DNA from: Candidatus Cloacimonadota bacterium
GTDB taxonomy: Bacteria; Hydrothermota; E44-bin80
DNA length: 6,341 nt
Reading direction: 5' to 3'
NCBI GenBank assembly: GCA_004376305.1
Contig: SOKD01000008.1
Span: forward strand, 1-6,341
Part shown: piece after piece, positions 6,158 to 6,341 of the stretch
Layout: every line of letters begins with the position of its first letter
Position numbering within the stretch: position 1 is the stretch's first letter
The notes under the pieces: generated by a model
Database searches by the model: none
The model's input: the letters and a program-made list of their open reading frames with translations, nothing else
Told to the model about the DNA's origin: nothing
Made by a program: the position numbers and the translations under genes

Positions 6158-6341
6158 ATGCCAGTTCTCACCACAGTATTCTTTTGCATTATTGCATAGA
6201 ATTATTGTAAAATTCAAGATAAGAGCTAAAGAAAAGAAATATAAGTCACTGATCTCTCTCATCTTATGTTTTTTTTGTTGCTTCCTCATCATCTGCTGGT
6301 CCTCTTAAGGTTCAACAATATCCTGAAGAAGAACAGAATCA
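6158..6341 (+). other. 3' flank of nrdJ; possible frame-broken start of a secreted protein
   Basis: No complete gene is visible here. A weak imperfect hairpin at 6178-6202 lacks a GC-rich stem and T-run, so it is not called a terminator. From about 6231 one frame reads KKYKSLISLILCFF, like the front of a signal peptide. After the T8 run at 6269-6276 a different frame reads VASSSAGPLKVQQYPEEEQN to the window edge, like a processed mature end. Joining them needs a one-base change in the T-run, and no good start codon or SD is visible, so no CDS is called. Confidence 0.3.

Noticed and set aside
6158..6199. ATG directly after the nrdJ stop
   Set aside because: It opens only 13 codons before TAG and has no SD, so it is not a gene.
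6178..6202. Imperfect hairpin after nrdJ as an intrinsic terminator
   Set aside because: The stem is AT-rich with a mismatch and bulge (5 plus 4 pairs), and no T-run follows.

Overview
The window is AT-rich bacterial DNA (by eye about 60% A+T) with every recognisable gene on the + strand. It holds a potassium-uptake gene cluster followed by a separately promoted ribonucleotide reductase gene. Nothing fixes the taxon. The signal-peptide-bearing YfiM/DUF2279-like protein mildly favours a diderm (Gram-negative-type) bacterium, and the tandem NrdR boxes before nrdJ indicate a bacterium rather than an archaeon. An uncultured or deep-branching AT-rich lineage is plausible but is inference only.

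Region 1 (1-3649) is a tight four-gene run. It contains the C-terminal half of a KtrB/TrkH-type K+ translocating subunit (cut by the left edge) and a single-RCK KtrA regulator. Next come a two-TM HAMP-PAS membrane sensor with no kinase or other output domain, and a secreted or envelope protein with the DKxxHF / EExxDG / FSxxDxxANxxG pattern of the YfiM (DUF2279) group. Gaps are 46, 0 and 1 bases, so the four genes are very probably co-transcribed. KtrB and KtrA form the channel and its nucleotide-gated cytosolic ring. The other two are candidate accessory proteins for sensing or responding to ionic or turgor stress, a role inferred from position only.

Region 2 (3650-4003) is a 354-base intergenic stretch. 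It carries a near-consensus sigma70-type promoter (TTGACA, 17 bases, TACAAT). Two 16-base palindromic NrdR-type boxes start exactly 30 bases apart, the first covering the -10 element. T-tracts at roughly helical spacing precede the promoter.

Region 3 (4004-6157) is a complete 717-residue class II (adenosylcobalamin-dependent) ribonucleotide reductase, NrdJ. It has an N-terminal ATP-cone, all the active-site residues and a very short CPTCEL C-terminus. No small subunit gene follows within the window.

Region 4 (6158-6341) has no convincing gene. Its last 130 bases may hold the start of a secreted protein whose frame is broken at a T8 run.

I see no mobile element, CRISPR array, tRNA or rRNA. 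The best candidates for something undescribed are the kinase-less sensor and the YfiM-like protein attached to ktrBA. The best-supported regulatory observation is the paired NrdR operator.
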